Shown: in pieces, positions 23,630 through 32,098 of the stretch | How the letters are laid out: every line of letters begins with the position of its first letter | Position numbering within the stretch: the stretch's first letter is position 1 | Program-made: the position numbers and the translations under genes | NCBI RefSeq assembly: GCF_022539505.1 | Contig: NC_061508.1 | Span: forward strand, 343,183,484-343,247,483 | Source: Lolium rigidum | Lineage: Eukaryota > Streptophyta > Magnoliopsida > Poales > Poaceae | Direction: 5' to 3' | Length of the DNA: 64,000 nt | The notes under the pieces: generated by a model | Databases searched by the model: none | The model's input: only the letters and a program-made list of their open reading frames with translations | What the model was told of the DNA's origin: nothing

Positions 23630-24847
23630 CCGGGGGGCGACGACCGGCCGGGGCGGGGAAGGCCTGGGGCAGGGGCATTGGCTGGAGGAGGAAGAAGAGG
23701 GAAAAAAGAAAAAAATTGATTTGGCATATGGGTGACGGGGAATGCTAGCTCAGACGAGTTTTCGGCCGATCGAAATCGAATACAGGGCTCTCTACTCGTG
23801 TTATACGGGACAGAAATTTAGGGGGTCTGTTAGACATGCACTCAGTCCCTGTAACAAAAAACAGTTCACCCACGAAACACACATATCTCGCCATAGACCT
23901 CACCGGATACCTCCCCGGAAATATCGTAGCAAAAAATAATACTATTATAGCAAAAAGTTGACCTCATAAAAAACATCTCCAGGGAAAAAACTATTGTAGA
24001 AAAACTAGCTTGTCAGAGAATCTCATCGGAAATATTGTAGCAATAGTTTTATAGTATTGTAGCAACAATATAGAACGAGTGTAGAAAAAAAAGATATGTG
24101 ACAAATCGCCGTCACCCATAGCAAAAATCCCGAGAATGCAACCGGATAGTAGCAACACGGAAGACCCTGTTGTAGCACACGCACCAAACGATTATAGCAA
24201 ACATAAAAAATAAAAGTAGCGAAAAAACAATTTCACCGGAGAACACGTGTAACCAATAGTTTGCATCATATTAGCAAAACAGGAGAACAATGGTAGCAAA
24301 AGCTTCTAGCAAACAGCATGCCCTCGTTGTAGCATCGGTGGTGAACTCTCTTAGCAGCACCACAAAATCCATGTAGCGTTGTGGCCACCCTTCGCAGCAC
24401 CAGCGCGGTGAATGTTGGGATGACCATCTCCACGCGGGGGCAGAACATCTCCATGCTGTGGGAAGAGGGGAGCAGCGGCAGGTCCGCCTCCTCCTTGTTT
24501 TGGATAGGGGGAGACGGGTCTCGCCAGACTACACCACCGCTGTGAGGCCGTAGATGGAGAAGGACCTCGTGGCCGGAGCGTATGGGGACGCGGGGGCGAG
24601 ATCCAGGGCTAATGCTCCCGCAGCCATGGCCATATCAAATGGGTGCGTGTCGGCAGAGGGTGCGTGGCGACGGGGATGCTGCAGTAGCCAACCGTATGAC
24701 TGCAGCGGGTGGAGGCGTGCGTGCGCAGCGACGATGCGCGCGGGATGCAGTGGCGCGGTGGTGTGCGAGCTGCAGTGGGGCAGTGGTGGTGGAGCACGGC
24801 AACACGAGCTGCGGGTGCGGCGGTGTCGGGCGTGGAGGTGCGCTGTA
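23630..24847. other. Non-LTR intergenic DNA, GC-rich start, TAGCA-rich middle, GC-rich end
   Basis: It opens with the continuation of the GC-rich host DNA. From 23937 to 24356 it carries 13 TAGCA motifs, mostly GTAGCAA or TTAGCAA. From 24380 to 24850 it is GC-rich with overlapping frames on both strands (24554-24850, 24582-24866, 24609-24863) that look like composition artefacts. No gene is supported. A decayed DNA transposon is possible. Confidence 0.6.
23937..24356. repeat. Dispersed short-motif cluster, TAGCA x13
   Basis: Thirteen TAGCA pentamers in 420 bases, spaced irregularly (roughly 10-60 bases), all in one orientation. Flanks vary (caaaaa, caacac, caaaac), so this is not a simple tandem array. 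I infer subterminal repeats of a DNA transposon, but no inverted termini were found. Confidence 0.55.
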
Positions 24848-24945
24848 TAAGAGGCATGTACAATAGGGTGATGTCATCCTTTTCTTAGGCTTGCCCCATC
24901 GAATTTTTTAGTTGGCGAAGATAGAAAGTAGAAAGAGATGATTGT

Positions 24946-25293
24946 GTTTTTTTTGAAATTTCAGGCGACTTTATTCAATCACAGTCAAGTTTTTCACAAT
25001 AAACGGGACAAGGAAGTCAAGGGGCTGATCAACCCAAATCCCCTCTCACCTCTCCCTAAAATAAAATAGAGCTAGCTCATGTACACATACATTCGCTCGA
25101 TTACAATACACAATAGTCGTCTTGCCAAAATCATAAATCTTCTTTCGGTGGTCATCAATCACAACTGCTCCAGTATCCCTGTACTTTGAAGGGTTGAGCA
25201 CAACCTGAACTACCTCCATGGAATCACATTCGAACAGAGTGTATTCCAATTTGCTCTGTCATCTCCAACCCCAACCGTAAAGCCGACGCCTTC
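24946..25293 (-). mobile_element. Short 5'-truncated LINE insertion
   Basis: Eight Ts at 24947-24954 mark the tail. It is flanked by agagatgattgt at 24934-24945 and 25294-25305 (12-bp duplication). It contains the RNase H-like remnant described separately. Confidence 0.8.
25046..25249 (-). pseudogene. LINE-derived RNase H-like (RVT_3) C-terminal fragment
   Basis: The 67-codon frame has FECDSMEVVQVVLNPSKYRD and VIDDHRKKIYDFGKTTIVYC, then CNRANVCVHELALFYFRE. It resembles the end of the RNase H-like domain of plant non-LTR retrotransposons, where a conserved D and a late H/N-x-x-A-D-x-L-A motif are expected; the latter is degraded here. It is a fragment of a truncated insertion, not a gene. Confidence 0.6.
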
Positions 25294-25464
25294 AGAGATG
25301 ATTGTCTTTCCTTAGCTAAGGGTTAATTTTTTATGAAATAAGAGAAGGCTATTTTTCCCATTGTAGCACTTGTCTTTCCTTAGTCACATAATTTTGTACT
25401 AAAAATAATTATTTCTCATTTATTGCAAGAGTTGATAATAAAAGTTAATCCATTGTACCATTTG

Positions 25465-25481
25465 TATGTATCGTCTTCTCT
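25465..25481. repeat. Target site duplication, left copy
   Basis: tatgtatcgtcttctct, repeated at 26806-26822. The last T is ambiguous with the adjoining T tract. Confidence 0.85.
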
Positions 25482-26805
25482 TTTTTTTTGATAAAGGGAA
25501 TATATTAATATCAAAACATACCAATTACACCCAGCCTACAACGCACCACCCTAAAGGCACTACGGATGCACACAACCAAAAAATAGAAAAGAAAACTAAG
25601 AAACAAAAGTCCCGCTACAGTATCTCGAGTCTAACAACAGCAATACATCCACCACCAAGACAACACCTGAAATACGGACTCTCCAAAAATGACGCCTTCA
25701 AGAAGGGAATAATGCTCTAACACCGTCATCGTCCGATCAAAGATCTTAGGTTTTCACCCTGAAGATAGTCCCCGCTCTCAAAACAATGCCTCCAACAAGG
25801 TCATTTTCAGACACTACCAGTCAAGGCCGAACTTTGGGTTTTCATCCTGAAAGGTAGGACTCTGAACTTCACCTGTGTTGTCGCCCCCACTTTCATACCG
25901 CTGATGTGAAGCACGTAACACCAAGCAAGTCCCGCAACAACGCGGAGACTTGAACCTCCCTTAGCTAGTCCTCCCATCCGGCCTTCATGAAATTCTCTTC
26001 TTCCGACTTTTTTCATCATGGATCCATAGTCACTTGATGTCAACACAGAAAAAGAGGTTCGCGTCGCTCCCTCCAGAACCAAATGGTCGGAATAAAAGCA
26101 TGTGTGTGCGCGACCAAATACCACCTGATCCAGCAAACTACAGGCAAAAGATGCGTTGATGCATTCGTCGGTGGAGCCTTCTGGAACTCAACACTCCGGC
26201 TAGATGAAAAGGATCAGCATCAGGTAGGTCTTCATCTTCGCAGAAGAAGAACCCTAGGACCACCACCTTCAAACCCGAAGCAGATGAACAGGCCCCCACG
26301 CCGCCATCCGCTGACCAACGATGACCAAGGAGAATTCGGTGGACGGAGGAAGCCCCAACCACACCATCCTCTCCTTGCACATCGCCGCCCCCTTCCTTGC
26401 GCCGCCAGCAGAAGCCGATGATGGATCTCGGCGGGCACAAGATCCAACAGCCGCCGCCACCACCATCCATCGCCGGAGGCCGTGGAGGAGGAGCCGCCGC
26501 CGCACATCCATGGATGCCGCCCTAGAGGCGGAGCACGCCGAAGCCGGAGGTCGCCGCCTCCAACAACCCCCCGGGCACTTTGGCGCCAGGGCCCACCACC
26601 ACCATGGCCAGCGCCGACGGCAGCGGCGGAGGGAGAGAAACGAAGGGAGACGGCGGCGAAAGGAGGGAGATTGGCCCCCGGCGGCGCCCTAGGGAGTGCC
26701 ACGGGAGGGGTTAGTGGTTAGCGATCCAGGGGAAGTCCCAACAGCCAAGCAGATTAAACAGGGATAGCGATGCTAATGGTGTTTGTGATGGTGATACTTG
26801 GGCTA
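25482..26805 (-). mobile_element. LINE-like retroposon with GC-rich 5' leader, no ORF2 (non-autonomous), minus strand
   Basis: A T-tract at the left edge, a ~17-bp target duplication and minus-strand order (GC-rich leader, ctagggttcttcttctgcg, then a 3' part with gaccttgttggaggcattg) mark a retroposon. The GC-rich frames at 26138-26721 belong to this leader. No reverse transcriptase is present. A diverged relative lies in opposite orientation at about 30725-31545. Both appear to be deletion derivatives of a LINE, which is common in wheat-group genomes; that identity is inference. Confidence 0.75.
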
Positions 26806-26822
26806 TATGTATCGTCTTCTCT
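26806..26822. repeat. Target site duplication, right copy
   Basis: tatgtatcgtcttctct, matching 25465-25481. Confidence 0.85.
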
Positions 26823-26878
26823 AGATGACGTGTACTACTAAGAGAAAACGCACATTCCTACCATTATACATGCCCTAA

Positions 26879-27816
26879 CTCACAAAGAAGAAAGATGAGA
26901 GGAGATAGAGCCGAGCGGGACTCACGAAGGTCACGCGTCCAACCCTTGAGGCGGAGGAAGCAACGCGCTCAATTCCCCGGAGGAGAGGCAGCGTTTTGCG
27001 TTTGGAATTGGAGGCACATTAACCTGCTGGCACACTCTCACAAGCATGGAAAGTCACGTAAGGGCAAATCGATATATCGTACCACTCAAAAAGGAGGCAT
27101 ACCAGAAATAAATTGGTTCTTTTACCCTACGGGGGCTAAAACGCCATGTAGTATTTGTAACACTGAACATATTTTTTCCTCGTAATCAGTTCAGTTTTGT
27201 TATGGCTGAACTTTCTTTTTACCACATGAAAAAAAAATTGTACTCGATGATATATTTTGACATCATGATCAATTATTTTGTACTGCGTGATCAATTACTT
27301 TGAACATAAATTATAGTTTGTGCGGGTTTTGTGGATATCATGGAACTAGCTAGGGAACACCTCCCTTATTTTCTTGCGTGATCCATTGTACCATTTGTAT
27401 GTATGTGGTGTGTGTAATGCCAATCCAGTTTCAGAATGGAGCTTGCAGGGTGTCTCATGGTTAATATGAACGCACATGCTTTTCTCTGATAGCTGCACAC
27501 GAAATTTCTCGCCTGTTGCTGGCTTTTGCATGCTGCGGTTGTGAGGGCATCTCTACACGCACACGAAAACGAAGCACGTTTCCGATCGCGCAGTTGAACT
27601 ATCCGCCTAAATCCAGACCCATCGACGCAACGCATAGTGATTAGCCTATTCGTGGAGACACAAACGCGGTTTAAATGTGCGCTGAGTTTGCGTCTGCGCA
27701 CGCGGATGCTTCGCGGTCGCGCCGAGTGACCGCCGTTTTTCATGTAGGGAACGCAGTCCAGTGGCTCAGACGCCGTTCACATTCTCGCCAGAGACCACTC
27801 GCAGCCCAAAAAATCA
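26879..27816. other. Intergenic DNA upstream of a small ORF and the MADS gene
   Basis: No gene supported. It contains an AT-rich stretch (27180-27320) and a copy of a ~24-base string starting atccattgtacc (27381) that also occurs at 25448. From about 27540 there is a CpG-rich block (cgcacacgaaaacgaagcacg...) of the type common in grass DNA-transposon remnants. The frame at 26895-27185 has no recognisable features. Confidence 0.5.
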
Positions 27817-28122
27817 ATGTTGAACGGCACCAACACTCCACCCCGTTGCGATAGATGTCCTCTCGCCGCAGCCGCCATGGAATCCGAGCAAACCCTCACA
27901 GCCACCGCCGTAGCCACCACCACAGCCCCGATAGAGATTACATGTCTGGTCGGCTCTAAGCGTGCCGCCATCGTAGGCCGCGAAACAAAGGCAAATGCGC
28001 CAAAGAAGCTGATATCGAAGGAGGATAAAGGCGTCAAAGCCGCGAAACGACGGAGCAGGCGTAGGAATCGGAAGGTGAGGAAAAAACACAGCAGTGGTCG
28101 TCCCACGTGGCCACCACGTTAA
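27817..28122 (+). CDS. Uncharacterised basic 101-codon ORF, possibly a transposon-related gene fragment
   Basis: The second Met (27877, MESEQTLTATAVATTTAP) follows a ccgccatgg context and is the likelier start. The first half is Ala/Thr-rich. The second half is strongly basic (KAAKRRSRRRNRKVRKKHSS). The pattern recalls the N-terminal part of myb/NAM-like proteins associated with PIF/Harbinger fragments in grasses, but there is no diagnostic motif. It lies 0.8 kb upstream of the MADS gene on the same strand. The adjoining 28118-28260 DNA recurs inverted at 31555-31690, which favours transposon-derived sequence. Confidence 0.3.
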   Translation: MLNGTNTPPRCDRCPLAAAAMESEQTLTATAVATTTAPIEITCLVGSKRAAIVGRETKANAPKKLISKEDKGVKAAKRRSRRRNRKVRKKHSSGRPTWPPR

Positions 28123-28260
28123 TGCTTTACTGGCCCTTCCCGCACGTTCTCCACCGCTTCCCGCCTACATTTCCCACATTGCCTCTCCCAATAAAGCATG
28201 TCCTCCGCCGCTGTAACCCCACACTCGCCGTTGTCGCACATCAAACGGCGGTCACCGTGT
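28118..28260 (-). repeat. Segment repeated in inverted orientation at 31555-31690
   Basis: Reverse-complemented, this reads ...tttgatgtgcgac...ggcgagtgtggggtta, then agcggcgga and gcggtggagaacg, paralleling 31555-31690 (ggcgagtgtggggttagagc, acggtggagaacgagtggg). The two copies bracket the MADS gene. Confidence 0.55.
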
Positions 28261-28415
28261 CACGGACACGCTTTGGCTTTCGCCTTTTCCCCTGAACGGC
28301 AACATTCGGAGCCCGTGACGGAGCCGCGGTGATTGCCACGACTTGCCGAAATTGGCAATGCGGGAACACGCGCCCGCGACGACCGAGGCGGACTGCATGG
28401 CCACCTTTTTCTCGC

Positions 28416-28575
28416 CGAGCAATGCTACACTTACGGACAGTTTAGTTACGGAAAATGCTTACGGGCTGACGTGGTTAAGAGGGATGGGTCTTGATTTGCT
28501 GAAAACCAACCGCATCCCAGTAATTAACCAACCACATCAGGGCACGTTCTCTCCGTAAGTGCATTCCGTAGGCTC
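28416..28575. mobile_element. Small MITE-like inverted repeat just upstream of the MADS gene
   Basis: cacttacgga (28428-28437) and tccgtaagtg (28552-28561) are perfect inverted repeats about 110 bases apart. Further related strings (ttacgga, ttccgta, cttacgggctgacg and gctcagcccgtag) sit in and near the arms. The outer ends are not defined and no target duplication was found. It lies in the presumed promoter region, ~330 bases before the ATG. Confidence 0.4.
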
Positions 28576-28675
28576 AGCCCGTAGATGTAGGCGTTCAAAC
28601 CCAGTCCAGTACACCAGAAGCTATAGTCGGCGTGCGAAACTTCCTGGGAAATGCACTCTGCCCTGCCATGCCCTG

Positions 28676-28682
28676 CATATAT
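28676..28682 (+). promoter_or_regulatory. TATA-like box of the MADS gene
   Basis: catatat followed by cctctgcacc, 219 bases upstream of the ATG at 28901. Distance and the CT-rich sequence that follows fit a plant core promoter. Assigned by position only. Confidence 0.4.
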
Positions 28683-28900
28683 CCTCTGCACCAGCTTCTG
28701 TCTATCGCTCCTTCAGATTCAGTTTCAGACTTCGCCCCCCAACACATGGTAAATTTCACCCATCACCGATTCTCTTCTTGTGTTGCAAGGATGCCTTCTA
28801 CTCTTCTTGCTTCTTGGTTCCGCGGCCGCCACTGACCAGTTTCCCCTCTGCTGCGCCGTGCCGTCCTCTTCCAGTCTCGCTCCCAGGTTCCGGGAGCAGG

Positions 28901-30047
28901 ATGGGTTGCAGGAGGACGGAGATCAGGAGGATCGACAACGCCGTCAGCCGCCAGGTCACCTTCGGCAAGCGACGCGCCGGCCTGCTAAAGAAGGCCAACG
29001 AGCTCGCCGTGCTCTGCGACGTCGACGTCGGCCTCCTTGTCTTCTCCGACGCCGCAGCCGGACAACACTCCCACTACTGCAGCCCCCACACCAGGTCAGT
29101 ACCTTGCGCACCCATCAATCCGCTCCTAGCTTTCTCCCGGTTGCTCGTTCATGCCGTTAAACAAGTACTAGCCGGCTGCAGCCCATCTACTTATGCGTAC
29201 CGGTAGCATCATCTTGCAGTGCTCAATGACTGAAACTTGATTACTTGCATAAATCCACGGCAGAATACTATGGTTCTAACATGCTTCAATTCTGATTTGT
29301 TAAGCTGGAGCGAGCTGAGTCAGCGCTACGAGAGCATCACCAGCGCCGAGCTCCAGGGGACAGATGATGAGGATGATGATCAGGTTAATAAGAAACATCA
29401 TATACTAGTTGTACACTCAAAATTAATTGCACGGTAGCATTTTGACTAGGGAAATGAAGGCATACGCATACACAATCTCTGCACAAAATTCAGAGCATAA
29501 AAAAGTTGAACCAGCAGCTGAACCTGTGTTTCTTGTGTGCATGATGTACTACTGAGCCAGCAGCTGGACGAATCACACCGCAAGGTAACTGTAATCGCAA
29601 GGGAACCAAAATGAAGAAACATGATTCAGATAACCAATTATTGCTCATCTGGGAATTGTGATTTTCCATAAACCTGGCAGTTGTGAATGATTTGTTGCTT
29701 GCATGTGTCGTGCAGGTGCACATCTTGGAGGACCAGAACACAGCTTCCTTCTCCACAAGGTTAATTTCAGTTATCTGCACTGCTGGCCTTCCTGCGTGCC
29801 TCCTCGTGTACTCTGTATATACTGGCTGTCTGTATATGTGCTGGCTTTCTTTCAGGTGACCGAGGAGGGGCAGCAGCATCGTGTCCCCGTGGAGGCCGCG
29901 GAGGGCAGCACTACGCCGACGGTACTGTTCGGGGGCTTCTTCCCGGAGGTGGGGGAGCAGTTGTCGACGTCGCTTCAGCTGTGGCCGCAGCAGCAGCTTC
30001 CCGACGCGCAAGGATTTGGACTGCAGCCCAGCCTACGTTTGTGGTAA
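28901..30047 (+). CDS. B-sister-like MIKC MADS-box gene, K domain largely missing (possibly a pseudogene)
   Basis: Exon 1 (28901-29094) encodes an N-terminal MADS domain: [40 protein letters not shown] and VGLLVFSD match the DNA-binding helix and dimerisation strand. Arg3 is Cys and position 22 is Gly. Exon 2 (29305-29383, 79 nt) gives an I region ([17 protein letters not shown]) and joins in frame. Later pieces: 29543-29584 ([12 protein letters not shown], like the 42-nt fifth exon), 29716-29759 ([14 protein letters not shown]) and 29856-30047 (C-terminal exon ending [11 protein letters not shown], like the PI-derived motif of B-sister proteins). Exons 3 and 4, which encode most of the keratin-like K domain, are absent. 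Nuclear transcription-factor function is the family role. The third piece lacks an AG acceptor and the fourth and fifth pieces do not join in frame, so function is doubtful. Confidence 0.7.
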
Positions 30048-30724
30048 TTAAGGTCGTGTCTATGAACACACTACCAGTGGTAACATTTTTGGCGATCAAT
30101 CTGCGTCCTGACTAGTGCTGCCCATTGTTCTGTTGCTTATTTGCAGGTTGAGGAGAAGGATATGACAGACTGACGGAAGGAGCCGGAAGTTAATTATTAG
30201 TGCTAGTAAACTGAATCTAGTTAAAACCTTTATTGTTATCTAGCTAAAACTCACTAGCAGCTCAGTAGTAACGGGCTTGCAGCCTAGGATCATGCGTACG
30301 TTCAGAGGCCATGCAGTTGACAAGGAGTAGATGGCAGTGTTTTGTGACTTTTGTCAGATATAGGTCCCGTTTTGCCACACATGATTCCTGTATGGCTTTC
30401 ATGAGGACCCTACATATGCCACGCTGGTTCATATGAATTTACGGCAGTATTTCCTCCTAGCATCATTCATGGCACAGTTGATATATCTGACCTGAATGAG
30501 TTGATCAGCATGTGTCTGAATTACGGCAGTATTTCCTTTTTACATCATTCATAGGTCATAGCAGTGTCAATGTATCTAACCTGAATGAATTGATCAGCAT
30601 ATGTATGTAGGGTAACTAGCCGGGACATCTCTGTTTTCGAAAAAACAAAGGAAAAACAGCGTACTTTTACCGTAAGTATCTTGATCCGTTAGCATATCTT
30701 ATTTTACACTAGATATAGTCGTAT
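30048..30724. other. 3' flank of the MADS gene
   Basis: No second gene. The sequence after tgcttatttgcag (near 30147) could be a 3' UTR exon. A diverged tandem duplication lies at 30435-30607. Confidence 0.5.
30435..30607. repeat. Diverged tandem duplication, period ~85 bp
   Basis: Copy 1 (30435-30516): gaatttacggcagtatttcc ... ctgaatgagttgatcagcat. Copy 2 (30518-30607): gaattacggcagtatttcct ... ctgaatgaattgatcagcat. There are several substitutions and small indels between copies, so the duplication is not recent. Confidence 0.8.
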
Positions 30725-31545
30725 ATGAGACCCGTCTCGGCAAAGGACGGAGGGGAGGAGAGGGTAACGTGGCGGTGGATCCACGAGCCGTGGTGGGCGG
30801 CAGCTACGGTACTAGGGGACGTGGCCTTGATGGCTGGGCCTGAAGCTAGGGCGATGAGTTGGCGGCGGACAGCGGGATGGCACGGCGACGGGTCAAGGAT
30901 CTGGGTCTTAGGGCTTCTGGCAAACTGCCATGGATGGATTTTGTGGATACTTCTTCGGCTGCCTCCTCCTTTCCTACTTCGAGCGGCGGCATGGGGCGTG
31001 CTGGTGTGCTCGAATAAGGAGGCAGCCCTAGGGTTCTTCTTGCGCCATGACCATGTTCTACTTGTTGCCTGCCCTCTTTGATCTGGTCGGTGACGAGTTC
31101 TGGGAGGCTATGACGTCGATCTCTGTTGGGTGTGTGATGCCTATAGATTGCTGGATCAGATGAGATTTGGTAGTGTGAATCCCATTTTCTCGTCGTACGG
31201 TTCCACGAGGGCGAGACGCAAAGCTTCACTATTTTTTGCCATCATAGGGCATGTCTTTCGAGTCCAAAGGTGAATTCAGTGGTGGAGAATGTCATGGCGT
31301 TTGAGATTCTGAGGTCCAGTAATGGTGTATCAAGTATTTGGGGTGATGAGGAACTTGCTTGGTGATTTATGACTTGTAGCAGCGGCATCGGCAATTGGGG
31401 GCAGCAACACAGGAGGAGTACAAAGTCTTATGTTCCAAGGTGAAAATCCAAGTTATGACCTTAATTGGTTGTGCCTAGCAATGGCATTGTTGAAGCCATT
31501 GTTTTGACATCGCATACTTTCTGAAAAGAGAAAACCTAAGATGGA
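30725..31545 (+). mobile_element. Diverged LINE-like leader remnant, plus strand
   Basis: It preserves, in the same order, landmarks of the minus-strand retroposon at 25482-26805: ctagggttcttctt, gctggatca, acttgcttggtg, gcaacacaggag, gtgaaaa...ccaagtt, and ggcattgttgaagccattgt, then gaaaacctaag. No tail or target duplication was found, so boundaries are approximate. The ORFs at 30725-31081 and 30846-31229 are incidental. Confidence 0.55.
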
Positions 31546-31554
31546 GTGCAACGG

Positions 31555-31690
31555 CTTTGATGTGGAGGTAGTGGTGGAGTGCGATGGCGGCGAGTGTGGG
31601 GTTAGAGCGGCGGAAACGGGCTTTATAGGTTGAGGCGATGCAAGGAACGGAGGTGGGAAACGGTGGAGAACGAGTGGGAAGGGCAGTGAG
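31555..31690 (+). repeat. Inverted counterpart of 28118-28260
   Basis: Contains ggcgagtgtggggttagagc and gaaacggtggagaacgagtg, matching the reverse complement of the segment upstream of the MADS gene. Confidence 0.55.
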
Positions 31691-32098
31691 ACGGCTTCGA
31701 TGATCTTGTGCTCATTGGAATCAGGACAACGAGCTCTTCAACATTGTGCATAGAAACATCATGGCCCAACAACGAATTAAGAAAATCGATATGAAAGGTT
31801 TGTCTTATCTAAAAAGATAAACCGATAAAACCTCCAAACTCGAAAACACAATAGAATATGCACACGAATTCTGTTTTTTGATGAACTTGGGCTTCTTATA
31901 AAGCTAGCGAAATCTCAATAACCTCACACAAAAAAACACAAAGAAACAACAAGAATAAAATAAGAGTGGAAATCAGAGCTAAACGTAGTACTAGCAAATA
32001 GAGAACACTCGCAAAGCAAATAGAGAAACACTCGCAGTACTAGAGCTAAACAATAAGAGTGAAAACTAGAGTGTTCTATGTAATGGAAATGGAGCGTG
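31691..32098. other. Low-information AT-rich DNA before G3
   Basis: No gene is supported. Near-repeats such as gagctaaac and acactcgca occur twice between 31975 and 32050. The final bases, ggagcgtg, hold the G3 target site and resemble the G1 internal DNA near 1295, so the last few tens of bases may belong to G4. Confidence 0.5.
32094..32098. repeat. G3 target site duplication, left copy (GCGTG)
   Basis: gcgtg immediately before TGATGACCC, repeated at 41931-41935. Confidence 0.88.

Larger units (their letters stand above)
24851..26875. mobile_element. MITE-like element (Tourist/PIF-Harbinger type inferred), split by two LINE-type insertions
   Basis: The left end gaggcatgtacaatagg and right end accattatacatgccc are imperfect inverted repeats, bracketed by TAA at 24848-24850 and 26876-26878. 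Removing the two retroposons and their duplicated targets leaves about 324 bases of AT-rich non-coding DNA, a normal MITE size. The 3-bp TAA duplication fits PIF/Harbinger. Family assignment is inference. Confidence 0.6.

Noticed and set aside
24554..24866. Overlapping GC-rich frames on both strands
   Set aside because: Low-complexity Ala/Arg/Cys content with no motif, and frames open on both strands as expected from high GC.
25810..25830. CACTACCAG, resembling a CACTA transposon terminus
   Set aside because: It lies inside a LINE-like insertion with its own tail and target duplication. No matching inverted end or 3-bp duplication.
26138..26721. Pro/Arg-rich ORFs
   Set aside because: They coincide with the GC-rich leader of the retroposon at 25482-26805 and have no domain.
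28559..29206. Longer MADS reading frame starting at 28559
   Set aside because: The first ~114 codons are upstream of the canonical MG start and span the TATA-like box. The frame also reads past the exon 1 donor into intron.
29490..30011. Minus-strand 173-codon ORF across the MADS exons
   Set aside because: Antisense shadow of the exons, with no motif.
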